Positions 8,314 through 15,601 of a stretch of 64,000 nt of DNA are shown here, one piece after another (the first letter of the stretch is position 1; every line of letters starts with the position of its first letter). Position numbers and translations under genes: made by a program. The notes under the pieces were generated by a model that was given only the letters and a program-made list of their open reading frames with translations, searched no databases and was not told the DNA's origin. Location of the stretch: NCBI RefSeq assembly GCF_004297265.1, contig NZ_SCUT01000018.1:54292-118291 (forward strand). The letters are read 5' to 3'. Origin of the DNA: Reyranella sp. (lineage in GTDB: Bacteria > Pseudomonadota > Alphaproteobacteria > Reyranellales > Reyranellaceae).

Positions 8314-9138
8314 TCAGAGGCCGCCGTTCACGACCAGGCACTGGCCGCTGACGTAATCGCTGTCCGGGCTGCAGAACAGGTAGACCGAGCCCGCCGCTTC
8401 CTCCGGCAGGCCGCCGCGGCCCAGCGGGATCATCTGGTTCAAGGCAGCGAGGCGGCCGCCCTGGACGCCGATCTTGACCGTTCGGCCCTGGACTTCGATC
8501 TCACCGGACTCGCCTTGGGCCAGCGGCTTGGTGAGGCGCGTCTGGATGTAGCCGAAGGCCACGGCGTTCACCGTGACGTCGTAGCGGCCGAACTCCTTGG
8601 CCAGCGTCTTGGTCAGGCCGATAATACCGGCCTTGCCCGCCGAGTAGTTGGACTGGCCGGCATTGCCGTTGACGCCCGAGGTCGAGGAGATGTTCACGAC
8701 CTTGCGCACGATGCGCTTGCCCTCGGCGCGCTCCTTCTCGACGGCATCCTTGAAGTGGAGCTGGAAGGCCCGGAGGATGCGGAACGGCGCGGTCAGATGG
8801 ACGTCGAGGATGGCGTACCACTGCTCGTCGGTCATCTTCTGGATGACCGAGTCCCAAGTGTAGCCGGCATTGTTCACGACGACGTGGCAGCCGCCGAAAG
8901 CGTCGACCGCGGTCTGGACGATGCGGTCGCCGAAATCCGGCTTGGCGACGTCGCCGTTGCACATGACGGCCTTGCCGCCCATCTTCTCGATCTCGGCCAC
9001 CGTCTCCCTGGCGGGCGCGTCGTCGATGTCGTTGATCACGACCTTGGCGCCGTCACGCACCAGGCGCAGGGCGATCTCCTTGCCGATGCCGCGTCCCGAA
9101 CCGGTGACGATCGCCACCTTGCCGTCCATCTGACCCAT
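8314..9138 (-). CDS. SDR family oxidoreductase (FabG / 3-hydroxyacyl-CoA dehydrogenase type)
   Basis: The 274-residue short-chain dehydrogenase has the cofactor motif TGSGRGIGKEIA near residue 13, NNAG for the central sheet, a catalytic Ser in NISSTSG and YSAGK as the YxxxK pair. An ending of YVSGQCLVVNGG is typical of FabG-like enzymes. The fold and neighbours suggest NAD(P)-dependent interconversion of 3-oxoacyl and 3-hydroxyacyl thioesters. It is the last gene of a five-gene operon with a thiolase and two hydratase subunits, and a strong terminator follows. A loop of about 25 residues between the active-site helix and the final strands (GESGEIEVQGRTVKIGVQGG) is longer than in classical FabG. 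Confidence 0.88.
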   Translation of the reverse strand: MGQMDGKVAIVTGSGRGIGKEIALRLVRDGAKVVINDIDDAPARETVAEIEKMGGKAVMCNGDVAKPDFGDRIVQTAVDAFGGCHVVVNNAGYTWDSVIQKMTDEQWYAILDVHLTAPFRILRAFQLHFKDAVEKERAEGKRIVRKVVNISSTSGVNGNAGQSNYSAGKAGIIGLTKTLAKEFGRYDVTVNAVAFGYIQTRLTKPLAQGESGEIEVQGRTVKIGVQGGRLAALNQMIPLGRGGLPEEAAGSVYLFCSPDSDYVSGQCLVVNGGL

Positions 9139-9160
9139 GTCTGTCTCCTGATGCGCTACG

Positions 9161-9589
9161 CTAATTCAGCGCGACCGTGGCGGTGCCCTGAAGCGTGTCC
9201 TGGCCGTTCTGGTTGGTGCACTTGACCTCGAGATCGACCAGCGTCTCGCCGTCCTTCTCGCGCTTGCCCGTGACCTTGCCCGACACGGTGATGACGTCGC
9301 CCACCCAGGTGATCGAGGTGAAGCGCGTGCCGAGGGCGCGCACCTGCTTCTGCGGGACCCAGGAGGTGACGAGGCGGCCGAGGAAGGCCATCGACAGCAT
9401 GCCGTGGGCGAACACGTCCTTGAAACCGAACTTCTTGGCGAAGTCGATGTCGACATGGATCGGATTGTGGTCGCCGGAGCCGCCGCAGTAGAGGGCGAGC
9501 TGGTGGCGGCTGATCGGCGGCAGCACCAGCGGCTTGAGTTCGTCGCCGACCTTCACGTCGGCAATTTTCGGAGCGGTCGCAGTTGCCAT
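9161..9589 (-). CDS. MaoC-like (R)-hydratase, catalytic HadB-type subunit
   Basis: The 142-residue protein is a single hotdog domain of the MaoC type. The hydratase motif is intact: GDHNPIHVDIDFAKKFGF carries the catalytic Asp and His, and AHGMLSMAFLGR follows as expected. The start at 9589 has a GGAGG-like site seven bases upstream. The gene lies 11 bp behind a second hotdog gene that lacks the motif. That arrangement parallels HadA/HadB or ChsH1/ChsH2-type heterodimers, so this would be the catalytic subunit hydrating or dehydrating an enoyl/3-hydroxyacyl-CoA. The acyl substrate is unknown. Confidence 0.87.
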   Translation of the reverse strand: MATATAPKIADVKVGDELKPLVLPPISRHQLALYCGGSGDHNPIHVDIDFAKKFGFKDVFAHGMLSMAFLGRLVTSWVPQKQVRALGTRFTSITWVGDVITVSGKVTGKREKDGETLVDLEVKCTNQNGQDTLQGTATVALN

Positions 9590-9600
9590 GAGTGCCTCCC

Positions 9601-10062
9601 TTACTTCTTCGCCGCGTCGGGGTTGCGAACGACGGTGACGCCGCGGCCCTTGGCCAGCAGCTTGCCCGTCTGGTCCTTCATCTCCATCTCCTGGACGACG
9701 AACCACAGCGCGCCGCCCTTCTTGTCGTAGATGTCAACGACCTTTTCCTGGCAGGTGACGACGTCGCCGACCACGACCGGCGCGTAGTATTCGAAATGCT
9801 GCTCGCCGTGCAGGATCAGGCCGATATCGACGTTGAGCAGGCGCAGCAGCCCGCCCTTGTTGGGATCGTCGGCCTGCAGGGCGCGCAGGAAGGTGAGCGG
9901 CGCGGTGATGCCGCGATAGCCCGCCGCCTTGGCCGCTTCCTCGTCGGCATAAATCGGGGCTTCCTCGCCGATGGCCTTGCAGAACAGCTTGATCTTGCCC
10001 GCTTCGACGGTGGCGGTGAACGGCTTGAACTCGTGGCCGATGAGCTTCTTGTCGAGCTCCAT
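9601..10062 (-). CDS. MaoC N-terminal-type hotdog protein, HadA-like partner subunit
   Basis: The 153-residue protein belongs to the FAS1/HTD2-type or MaoC N-terminal hotdog group. It has the AIGEEAPIYADEEAAKAAGYRG region, in which the catalytic Asp/His pair of active hydratases is not present, followed by ITAPLTFLRAL. The start at 10062 has a strong GGAGGAG site. In Mycobacterium HadA or ChsH-type complexes, such a non-catalytic subunit shapes the long acyl pocket for its active partner. The directly downstream HadB-like gene makes the same pairing likely here. A stem-loop separates it from the upstream thiolase gene. Confidence 0.82.
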   Translation of the reverse strand: MELDKKLIGHEFKPFTATVEAGKIKLFCKAIGEEAPIYADEEAAKAAGYRGITAPLTFLRALQADDPNKGGLLRLLNVDIGLILHGEQHFEYYAPVVVGDVVTCQEKVVDIYDKKGGALWFVVQEMEMKDQTGKLLAKGRGVTVVRNPDAAKK

Positions 10063-10087
10063 GGATGTCTCCTCCTGATCGGATACA

Positions 10088-10134
10088 AAGAAAAGCCCTC
10101 TCCCCGACTGCCTTGAGTCAGAGAGAGGGCTTCG
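10088..10134 (-). terminator. Intercistronic stem-loop behind the thiolase gene
   Basis: A 10-bp stem AAGCCCTCTC/GAGAGGGCTT (10093-10102 with 10123-10132) has an inner GACT/AGTC pairing and is followed on the minus strand by TTTTCTTT. It looks like an intrinsic terminator placed inside the operon. It may therefore lower expression of the hydratase/SDR genes relative to the thiolase, or the downstream genes may have their own promoter. Confidence 0.65.
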
Positions 10135-10144
10135 CGATTCGCGA

Positions 10145-11344
10145 CTACTCGTAGCGGCCGACGATGGCCACGCTCGCGATGTTCTCGCGCGGTGCGCCAC
10201 CGAGATTGTGTGTCATGCCGATGCGCGGGTCCTTGAGCTGGCGGGGGCCGGCCTTGCCCTGGAGCTGCAGGTACATCTCGTAGAGCATGCGCAGGCCGGA
10301 GGCGCCGATCGGATGGCCGAAGCACTTGAGGCCGCCGTCGATCTGGCAGGGGATCTTGCCGTCGGCGTCGTAGAAGCCGTCGAGCACGTCCCTCCAGCCC
10401 TTGCCGGTCTCGGAGATGTGCAGGTCTTCCATGGTGACGAGCTCGGTCACCGAGAAGCAGTCATGGACCTCGAACATCGACACTTCGTCGCGCGGGCTCT
10501 TGATGCCGGCCTCTTCATAGGCCTTCTTCGAGGCGATGCGCGTCGTGTGGAAGTAGCTGCCGTCCCACGAATTGTGGCCCGACTCCGAACCGTTCGAGAC
10601 CGAGAGCTGCAGCGCCTTGACGCTGACGATGTCGTGCTTGCCGAGAGCCTTGGCGATTTCGGGCGTCGTCACGATGGCCGCGGCCGCGCCGTCGGACACG
10701 CCGCAGCAGTCGAACAGGCCGAGCGGCGAGGCGATCATCGGCGCGTTGAGGATGGTGTCCATCTCCACGGCCTTCTGGAGATGGGCCTTCGCATTCTTCG
10801 CGCCGTTCTGGTGGCTCTTCCACGAGACGTGGCCGATCGCCTTCTTGAGGTCCTCGCCGCTCACGCCGTGCGCCGTCATGTAGGCGGTGGCGAGCTGGGC
10901 GAAGTTGCCGGGCGCCGTGCCGTTGGCGTTCCACAGGGCCTGCAGCGGGCCGCCGCGACCGCCGGGCAGGCCGCCGTAGCCGGTGTCCTTCAGTTTCTCG
11001 ACGCCGAGCGCCAGGGCGAAGTCGGCGGCGCCGGACGCCACGGCATAGCAGGCGCCGCGGAAGGCCTCGGTGCCGGAGGCGCACATGTTCTCGACATGCG
11101 TCACCGGGATGTTGGGCAGGCGCAGCGTCATGCTGAGCGGGATACCCGACTTGCCGACGTGAACCTCGTCGATGGCGGTGGAGAACCACGCCGCCTGCAG
11201 CTGGTTCTGGTCGATGCCGGCGTCTTTCAGGCATTCCTTGTAGGCTTCGAGCATCAGCTCTTCGGCGCCGCTGTCCCAGCGTTCGCCGAACTTCGAGCAG
11301 CCCATGCCGAGAATTGCGACCTTGTCCTTGATACCACGAGCCAT
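10145..11344 (-). CDS. SCP2/SCP-x-type thiolase (acetyl-CoA acetyltransferase family)
   Basis: The 399-residue protein is a thiolase of the SCP-x branch. The nucleophile is probably Cys88 in VENMCASGTEAF, and the His of the family is H344 in CFGHPIGASG. The final THNLGGAPRENIASVAIVG replaces the CxG motif of classical thiolases, as in SCP2-type enzymes. The internal FEVHDCFSVTEL is also typical. Such enzymes cleave or form 3-oxoacyl-CoA, or act with DUF35 partners in side-chain aldol chemistry. It sits 67 bp behind the HMGCS-like/DUF35 fusion, which suggests a physical complex. The start at 11344 is preceded by GGAGA. Confidence 0.85.
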   Translation of the reverse strand: MARGIKDKVAILGMGCSKFGERWDSGAEELMLEAYKECLKDAGIDQNQLQAAWFSTAIDEVHVGKSGIPLSMTLRLPNIPVTHVENMCASGTEAFRGACYAVASGAADFALALGVEKLKDTGYGGLPGGRGGPLQALWNANGTAPGNFAQLATAYMTAHGVSGEDLKKAIGHVSWKSHQNGAKNAKAHLQKAVEMDTILNAPMIASPLGLFDCCGVSDGAAAAIVTTPEIAKALGKHDIVSVKALQLSVSNGSESGHNSWDGSYFHTTRIASKKAYEEAGIKSPRDEVSMFEVHDCFSVTELVTMEDLHISETGKGWRDVLDGFYDADGKIPCQIDGGLKCFGHPIGASGLRMLYEMYLQLQGKAGPRQLKDPRIGMTHNLGGAPRENIASVAIVGRYE

Positions 11345-11411
11345 TGCAGGTCTCCTTGGTGGTGAGGGTGGAACTCTTGAGATCAACGAAACGCTTGAAC
11401 CAGGAAGGCGA

Positions 11412-12854
11412 TCAGACCGGTGTCGCCTTCCAGAAGTAACGCTTGAAACCGCCGCGCATCTGGTCGTTGTCGCGAATGCGGAACGTCATGCGCATCCTGG
11501 CACCGACCTTGACCTGATCCTTATCGCTGTCGGTGAAGTCGGCCATGAAGCGCCCGCCTTCGGGGAAGGTGATCATGCCGTAATACGCCGGCGGGTCCGG
11601 CGAATAGGTGAGCGAGTCGGCGGTGAAGGACATTACCGAACATTCGAGCCCGGCCATCGCGTAGGGATCCTGGCTGTCGATGGCATGGCAGTTGGGATTG
11701 ACGCAGACCTGTGTGCGCGGGAACTGCACCGTGCCGCACACCTTGCACTTTCCGCCGACCAGCCCGTAGATCATGTCGCGCTTGCGCCACAGGACCGACA
11801 GCGCCGTCTTCTTGTCGAACTCCGCCCGCATGCCCTTGTCGATCGGCAGCATGTCGTTGAAGGCGAGGAACTTCATGTAGTTCTTCTCTTCCTTGCGGCG
11901 CGCCATCCAGCCGGACAGGCCCTTGCGCTTGGGAAGCTTGTCCTTCTCGGCCGTGACCTCGAAGACCAGCGTATCGACACCCTGGCCGAAGGCCACGACC
12001 ATGATCCTGTCGCCCGCCTTGGCGCCTTCCAGCGCATCGACCAGCATGACGAGCGCATGCGCCGCGCCGGTATCGCCAAGCGAAGCCCCCATCAGGTCGC
12101 GCACCGCGCCCTCGCCGATGCCCGCCAGCTTGGCCATCAGTTTGGGCACCGCCGGCATCAGGCTGGGCATGATGAAGTGGGTGATGTCGCTGCCCTTGAG
12201 CTTGCAGGCCGCAAGCGCCGCCTTGATCGCGGGCGGCACGATCTTCGAGTAGCCCTCGTCGCGAATCCAGCGCTCTTCCCAGCCGTAATCGAACTCGGCG
12301 TCCTCGCCGCGGAAGTGATCGACGAAGTCCATCGATACGGAATGGTGGCCGACGAGCCTGGCGATCACGTTCTCGGTGCCGCACAGCAGCGCCGCCGCGC
12401 CATCACCGTAGTTGAGTTCGTTGGCCGAGGCGACGCGGGCCATCCGCTTGTCGGCGGCCGCCACCAGGGACGGCGCGCCATCCTTGGAGGCGTTGAGGCC
12501 GGCGATCAGCGCCGAGGTGCCGGCTTTCAGCGATCCGCCGACGTCCATCGCCGACAAATTCTGCTCGACGTTGAGCGCCGTGCCGATCACGCCGGCGTTC
12601 TGACGGTCCTTGAACGGATGAGTCGTCGAGGCGAAGTAGATGTTGCGGACGTCCTCGGCCTTGTGGCTGGTCAGGCAGTCGCGCGAGGCCTCCACCGCCA
12701 TGGTGATCGAGTCCTCGTCCCAGTTGGCCATCGAGCGCTCGCCCTTGGCGAGGCCGCGCAGGCCCGGCGCAAACCACTTGTTGGCGTCGTAGACGGCCTG
12801 ACGGTTGAGACGCAGGCGCGGCACATAGGCGCCATAGGCCACGATTCCGACCAT
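11412..12854 (-). CDS. HMG-CoA synthase-fold protein fused to DUF35 zinc-ribbon/OB domain; probable non-canonical active site
   Basis: The 480-residue protein has an HMG-CoA-synthase/thiolase-fold half (about 1-310). A C-terminal DUF35 half (about 350-480) has a zinc ribbon with Cys370, Cys373, Cys384 and Cys389, followed by an OB fold. The N-terminal half looks like archaeal HMG-CoA synthases (NWDEDSITMAVEA; GDRIMVVAFGQG). However, the Cys of the FACKAGT motif is replaced by Leu109 (SLKAGTSAL, codon CTG), the FHQP His position reads Ile228 (HFIMP), and the GNTY Asn position reads Asp261 (GDTG). These assignments rest on recalled motifs. Its operon encodes a thiolase, two hydratase subunits and an SDR. 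A scaffold or altered catalyst is more likely than a mevalonate-pathway enzyme. Confidence 0.82.
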   Translation of the reverse strand: MVGIVAYGAYVPRLRLNRQAVYDANKWFAPGLRGLAKGERSMANWDEDSITMAVEASRDCLTSHKAEDVRNIYFASTTHPFKDRQNAGVIGTALNVEQNLSAMDVGGSLKAGTSALIAGLNASKDGAPSLVAAADKRMARVASANELNYGDGAAALLCGTENVIARLVGHHSVSMDFVDHFRGEDAEFDYGWEERWIRDEGYSKIVPPAIKAALAACKLKGSDITHFIMPSLMPAVPKLMAKLAGIGEGAVRDLMGASLGDTGAAHALVMLVDALEGAKAGDRIMVVAFGQGVDTLVFEVTAEKDKLPKRKGLSGWMARRKEEKNYMKFLAFNDMLPIDKGMRAEFDKKTALSVLWRKRDMIYGLVGGKCKVCGTVQFPRTQVCVNPNCHAIDSQDPYAMAGLECSVMSFTADSLTYSPDPPAYYGMITFPEGGRFMADFTDSDKDQVKVGARMRMTFRIRDNDQMRGGFKRYFWKATPV

Positions 12855-12876
12855 CGTTCTTCTTCCTCCACCTGGT

Positions 12877-12910
12877 CCGACCGAGGTCGGTTCATGAACG
12901 AGCGTTTATG
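12877..12910 (-). promoter_or_regulatory. Clustered palindromes, candidate repressor operator of the HMGCS-like operon
   Basis: Three adjoining dyads lie just upstream of the operon's first start codon: CCGACC-GA-GGTCGG (12877-12890), GTTCATGAAC (12890-12899) and AACG-AG-CGTT (12898-12907). The last is the core of the near-palindrome TGAACGAGCGTTTA. Such sites resemble TetR-family operators of acyl-CoA metabolism genes. No regulator gene lies next to it, so the protein is unknown. Confidence 0.45.
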
Positions 12911-12979
12911 GGGTCGCTCTTAGCGCGGTCGCCCGTTCCCGGCGAGCCGCTTTTCGTGTCCGAATCGTTATGCGCGGAA

Positions 12980-13819
12980 TTATCTTCCGGTCTGCGGAAC
13001 CCCGCCGGACGGCGGCATTTCGCGGACGAGGTTGCGGTATCCCGCACCCTCGGGGATGTGCAGGAACTTCTTGCCGTCCTTCACCTCGACCCATGGCTGG
13101 ACGGTGACGATCTTGCGGGCACTCGCCGCGGCGATCGCGCCCGCGACCGTCTTGCCCTCCGCCAGCAGCTCGAGGTTCTTCATCGTTGCGTGGACCAGCG
13201 TCCGCTTCCCGGCCTTCGCCTCGTCGATCGCTTCCTGGGCGCCGATCCAGACCGAGTCCGTCGATTCCGAGCCGTCGTGCAGCGCAACCTGGTCCTCCGG
13301 GGCCTCGGCCAGGAAGAACCAGGTGTCGAAGCGCTTGGGCACGAAGGTCGGCGTGATCCAGTGCGCGTAGGGCGTCATCAGCTCGGTCGCGATCTCCAGG
13401 TCCTCGGCCTCGACCATATCGACGATGCTCGCCTCGTCCTTGGCGAGCTTGGCGCGCCAGCGCTCTTCGATCCCCTTGAGATCGGCCGCCCCGATCAGCG
13501 CCCGCTGGCCGCGCTTGCGGGCCAGCAGGACGCCGCATTCCTCGAAGGCCTCGCGCACGCCGGCGACACGGAACTTGAGCTCGGCATCGTCGATCTTGTC
13601 GGCGCCGCCGCAGCGGGCGCGCAGCGACGGGGCGCCGTCTGCTTCCTCGAGCTTGCCGCCGGGGAAGACGAGCGCCCCGGAGAAGGAGTCGATCTGGTGA
13701 TGGCGCACGACCATGAAGACCTCGAGCGGTGAGGCGGCGTCTCCCGGCTTTGACGGCCGCAGCAGCAGCACGGTTGTGGCCGGACGCGGCGGGGATGCCT
13801 CATTTTTAGAATCGTTCAT
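12980..13819 (-). CDS. NUDIX hydrolase
   Basis: The 279-residue protein carries a NUDIX-like region. SGALVFPGGKLEEAD starts the box, and after an insertion VAGVREAFEECGVLLA gives the REAxEExG core. The stretch between G and REAxEE is longer than in the classical box, as in the CoA-type or NUDT19-like members that have insertions. The C-terminal half (about 150-279) is not recognised in detail. Family members hydrolyse nucleoside diphosphate derivatives, including CoA or acyl-CoA, in the cytoplasm; a CoA-related role would fit the neighbouring acyl-CoA genes but is inference. The ATG at 13819 has AGGAAG upstream. Confidence 0.82.
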   Translation of the reverse strand: MNDSKNEASPPRPATTVLLLRPSKPGDAASPLEVFMVVRHHQIDSFSGALVFPGGKLEEADGAPSLRARCGGADKIDDAELKFRVAGVREAFEECGVLLARKRGQRALIGAADLKGIEERWRAKLAKDEASIVDMVEAEDLEIATELMTPYAHWITPTFVPKRFDTWFFLAEAPEDQVALHDGSESTDSVWIGAQEAIDEAKAGKRTLVHATMKNLELLAEGKTVAGAIAAASARKIVTVQPWVEVKDGKKFLHIPEGAGYRNLVREMPPSGGVPQTGR

Positions 13820-13837
13820 GTCTTCCTGCATTCCTGT

Positions 13838-13851
13838 GACACTTGAGTGTC
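13838..13851. promoter_or_regulatory. Palindrome GACACT-TG-AGTGTC in the NUDIX/hdeD divergent region
   Basis: A perfect 6-bp dyad with a two-base centre lies 18 bp upstream of the NUDIX start and about 75 bp before hdeD. It is a candidate operator in the 106-bp divergent promoter region. The protein that would bind it is unknown. Confidence 0.35.
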
Positions 13852-13925
13852 CCATACAACCGGCGACAGTGCCATTGCGCGGGTGTATCCTGACATTGTC
13901 CATTCCGCTCTGAAGGAGCATCGCC

Positions 13926-14510
13926 ATGACAATGTCCACCAACACGCCGCTTCCTCCGAATCTCGCGGAAGGCATCAAGGTCCTTCGCGCCAAGTGGGGA
14001 TGGATCGTGGCGCTGGGCGTCGTGTTCCTGTTCGCGGGCTTCGTCGCGCTGGGCAGCGCCGTTGCGGCGACCGCTTCCGCCGTCATGATCGTCGGCATCA
14101 TGATGATCATGGGCGGCGTCGCGGAAATCGTCGCGGCGTTCAGCGTCAAGGGCTGGGGCAAGTTCGCCGTCTGGATGCTGCTCGGCCTGCTCTATGTCGG
14201 CGCCGGCGTCATCGCCATCGGCAACCCCTTCGCGGCCGCCACCATCCTCACGCTGATGCTGGGTGCGGCACTCGTGGCCGGCGGCGTGCTGCGCATCTTC
14301 CTCGCCTTCAGCATGAAGTCCGCGGGCAAGCCGTGGGGCTGGGTCGTCGTGTCCGGCCTCGTGACCCTGCTGCTGGGCGCCATGATCATCGCCCAGTGGC
14401 CGGCCTCCAGCTTCTTCGTGCTGGGCATCTTCCTCGGCATCGACCTGATCTTCATCGGCTCGGGCTGGGTGACGATGGGCCTCGCGCTGAAGAACCGCCC
14501 GGCCGCCTGA
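13926..14510 (+). CDS. HdeD-family membrane protein (DUF308)
   Basis: The 194-residue protein is almost entirely hydrophobic, with about six membrane segments and short connecting loops. The glycine- and alanine-rich pattern around VMIVGIMMIMGGVAEIVAAFSVKGWGK is typical of HdeD/DUF308. In Escherichia coli HdeD is linked to acid resistance at high cell density; a similar membrane-stress role here is inference. The start has GAAGGAG nine bases upstream. The gene is divergent from the NUDIX gene and convergent with the MDR oxidoreductase gene, with only a 4-bp gap at the 3' end. Confidence 0.85.
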   Translation: MTMSTNTPLPPNLAEGIKVLRAKWGWIVALGVVFLFAGFVALGSAVAATASAVMIVGIMMIMGGVAEIVAAFSVKGWGKFAVWMLLGLLYVGAGVIAIGNPFAAATILTLMLGAALVAGGVLRIFLAFSMKSAGKPWGWVVVSGLVTLLLGAMIIAQWPASSFFVLGIFLGIDLIFIGSGWVTMGLALKNRPAA

Positions 14511-14514
14511 GGCG

Positions 14515-15537
14515 CTACTTCCGGGTCGGATCCTCGGCGACCTGCACCAGCAGCTTGCCGAAGTTCCGGCCCTTCAGGAGGCCGATGAACGCCTCGGGCG
14601 CGTTCTCGATGCCCTGCACGATATCCTCGCGATACTTGATCTTGCCGGCCTTCACCGCAGCCGGCACTTCCTTCCAGAAGTCGGCCATCTGGCCGAAGTG
14701 ATCCGACACGATGAAGCCGGTCACAGTGGCACGCTTGATCAGCAGCAGGCGCCAGTCGGGACCCGGGTTCATCTGCATCTCGTTGTATTGCGAGATCAGG
14801 CCACAGAGCGGCACACGCGCGAAGTCGTTGAGCTGGGGCACGACGGCGGCCTGCACCGCCCCGCCGACATTCTCGAAGTAGATATCGATGCCCTTGGGCG
14901 CCGCGGCCCGCAGCTCCTTGAACAGGTTTGCACCGGCCGCGCGATAGTCGACGCAGGCATCGAAGCCCAGCTCGTTCACGACGTAGTCGCACTTCTCCTT
15001 GCCGCCGGCGATGCCGACCGCGCGGCAACCCCTGAGCTTGGCGAGCTGGCCGACCACCGAGCCGACGGCGCCGGACGCCGCCGACACGACCACGGTTTCG
15101 CCAGGCTTCGGCTTGCCGATCTCCATCAGCCCCCACCAGGCGGTCATGCCCGGCATGCCCAGCACCGACAGCGCGGTCGAGAGCGGCGCGGCGTCGGGAT
15201 CGAGCTTCATCGACATGTCGCCGGTCGAGACGGCGTAGCTCTGCCAGCCGGCATACTCGACGACATAGTCGCCTTCCTTGAAGCGCGGGTTCCTCGACTT
15301 CACCACCTGGCCCACCGTGCCGCCGACCATCGCGTCGCCGAGATTGACGTTCGAGGCGTAGCCCTTGGTCTCCGCCATGCGGCCGCGCATATAGGGATCG
15401 AGCGACAGCCAGATCGTGCGCGACAGGTACTCGCCGTCCTTAGGCTCGGGGATCGACTGGTCGACGACCTCGAAATTGGCGGGCGTCGGTTCGCCCTGCG
15501 GACGCGACTTCAGCAGCACGCGACGATTGGTGGCCAT
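14515..15537 (-). CDS. NADP-dependent MDR oxidoreductase (CurA/prostaglandin reductase-like)
   Basis: The 340-residue protein belongs to the zinc-free medium-chain dehydrogenase/reductase group. It starts with RRVLLKSRPQGEPTPANF and has SLDPYMRGRM, typical of the leukotriene B4 12-hydroxydehydrogenase family. The Rossmann motif is VVVSAASGAVGSVVGQLAKLRG, and YFENVGG comes later. Members reduce the double bond of alpha,beta-unsaturated ketones or aldehydes with NADPH. The start at 15537 was chosen because it gives the conserved N-terminus. The gene is divergent from the alpha/beta hydrolase gene, with a 64-bp gap and no obvious operator. Confidence 0.88.
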   Translation of the reverse strand: MATNRRVLLKSRPQGEPTPANFEVVDQSIPEPKDGEYLSRTIWLSLDPYMRGRMAETKGYASNVNLGDAMVGGTVGQVVKSRNPRFKEGDYVVEYAGWQSYAVSTGDMSMKLDPDAAPLSTALSVLGMPGMTAWWGLMEIGKPKPGETVVVSAASGAVGSVVGQLAKLRGCRAVGIAGGKEKCDYVVNELGFDACVDYRAAGANLFKELRAAAPKGIDIYFENVGGAVQAAVVPQLNDFARVPLCGLISQYNEMQMNPGPDWRLLLIKRATVTGFIVSDHFGQMADFWKEVPAAVKAGKIKYREDIVQGIENAPEAFIGLLKGRNFGKLLVQVAEDPTRK

Positions 15538-15601
15538 GGCATCCTCTACTTGTTTGCGGCACGGTAGCACGCCGATGAAAACCCCGAAAACGCCGAGCTG
15601 A

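Noticed and set aside
12980..14161. N-terminal extension of the NUDIX gene through the divergent promoter region
   Set aside because: It would run across the hdeD promoter and start, and the sequence is low-complexity; ATG 13819 has a Shine-Dalgarno and the family N-terminus.
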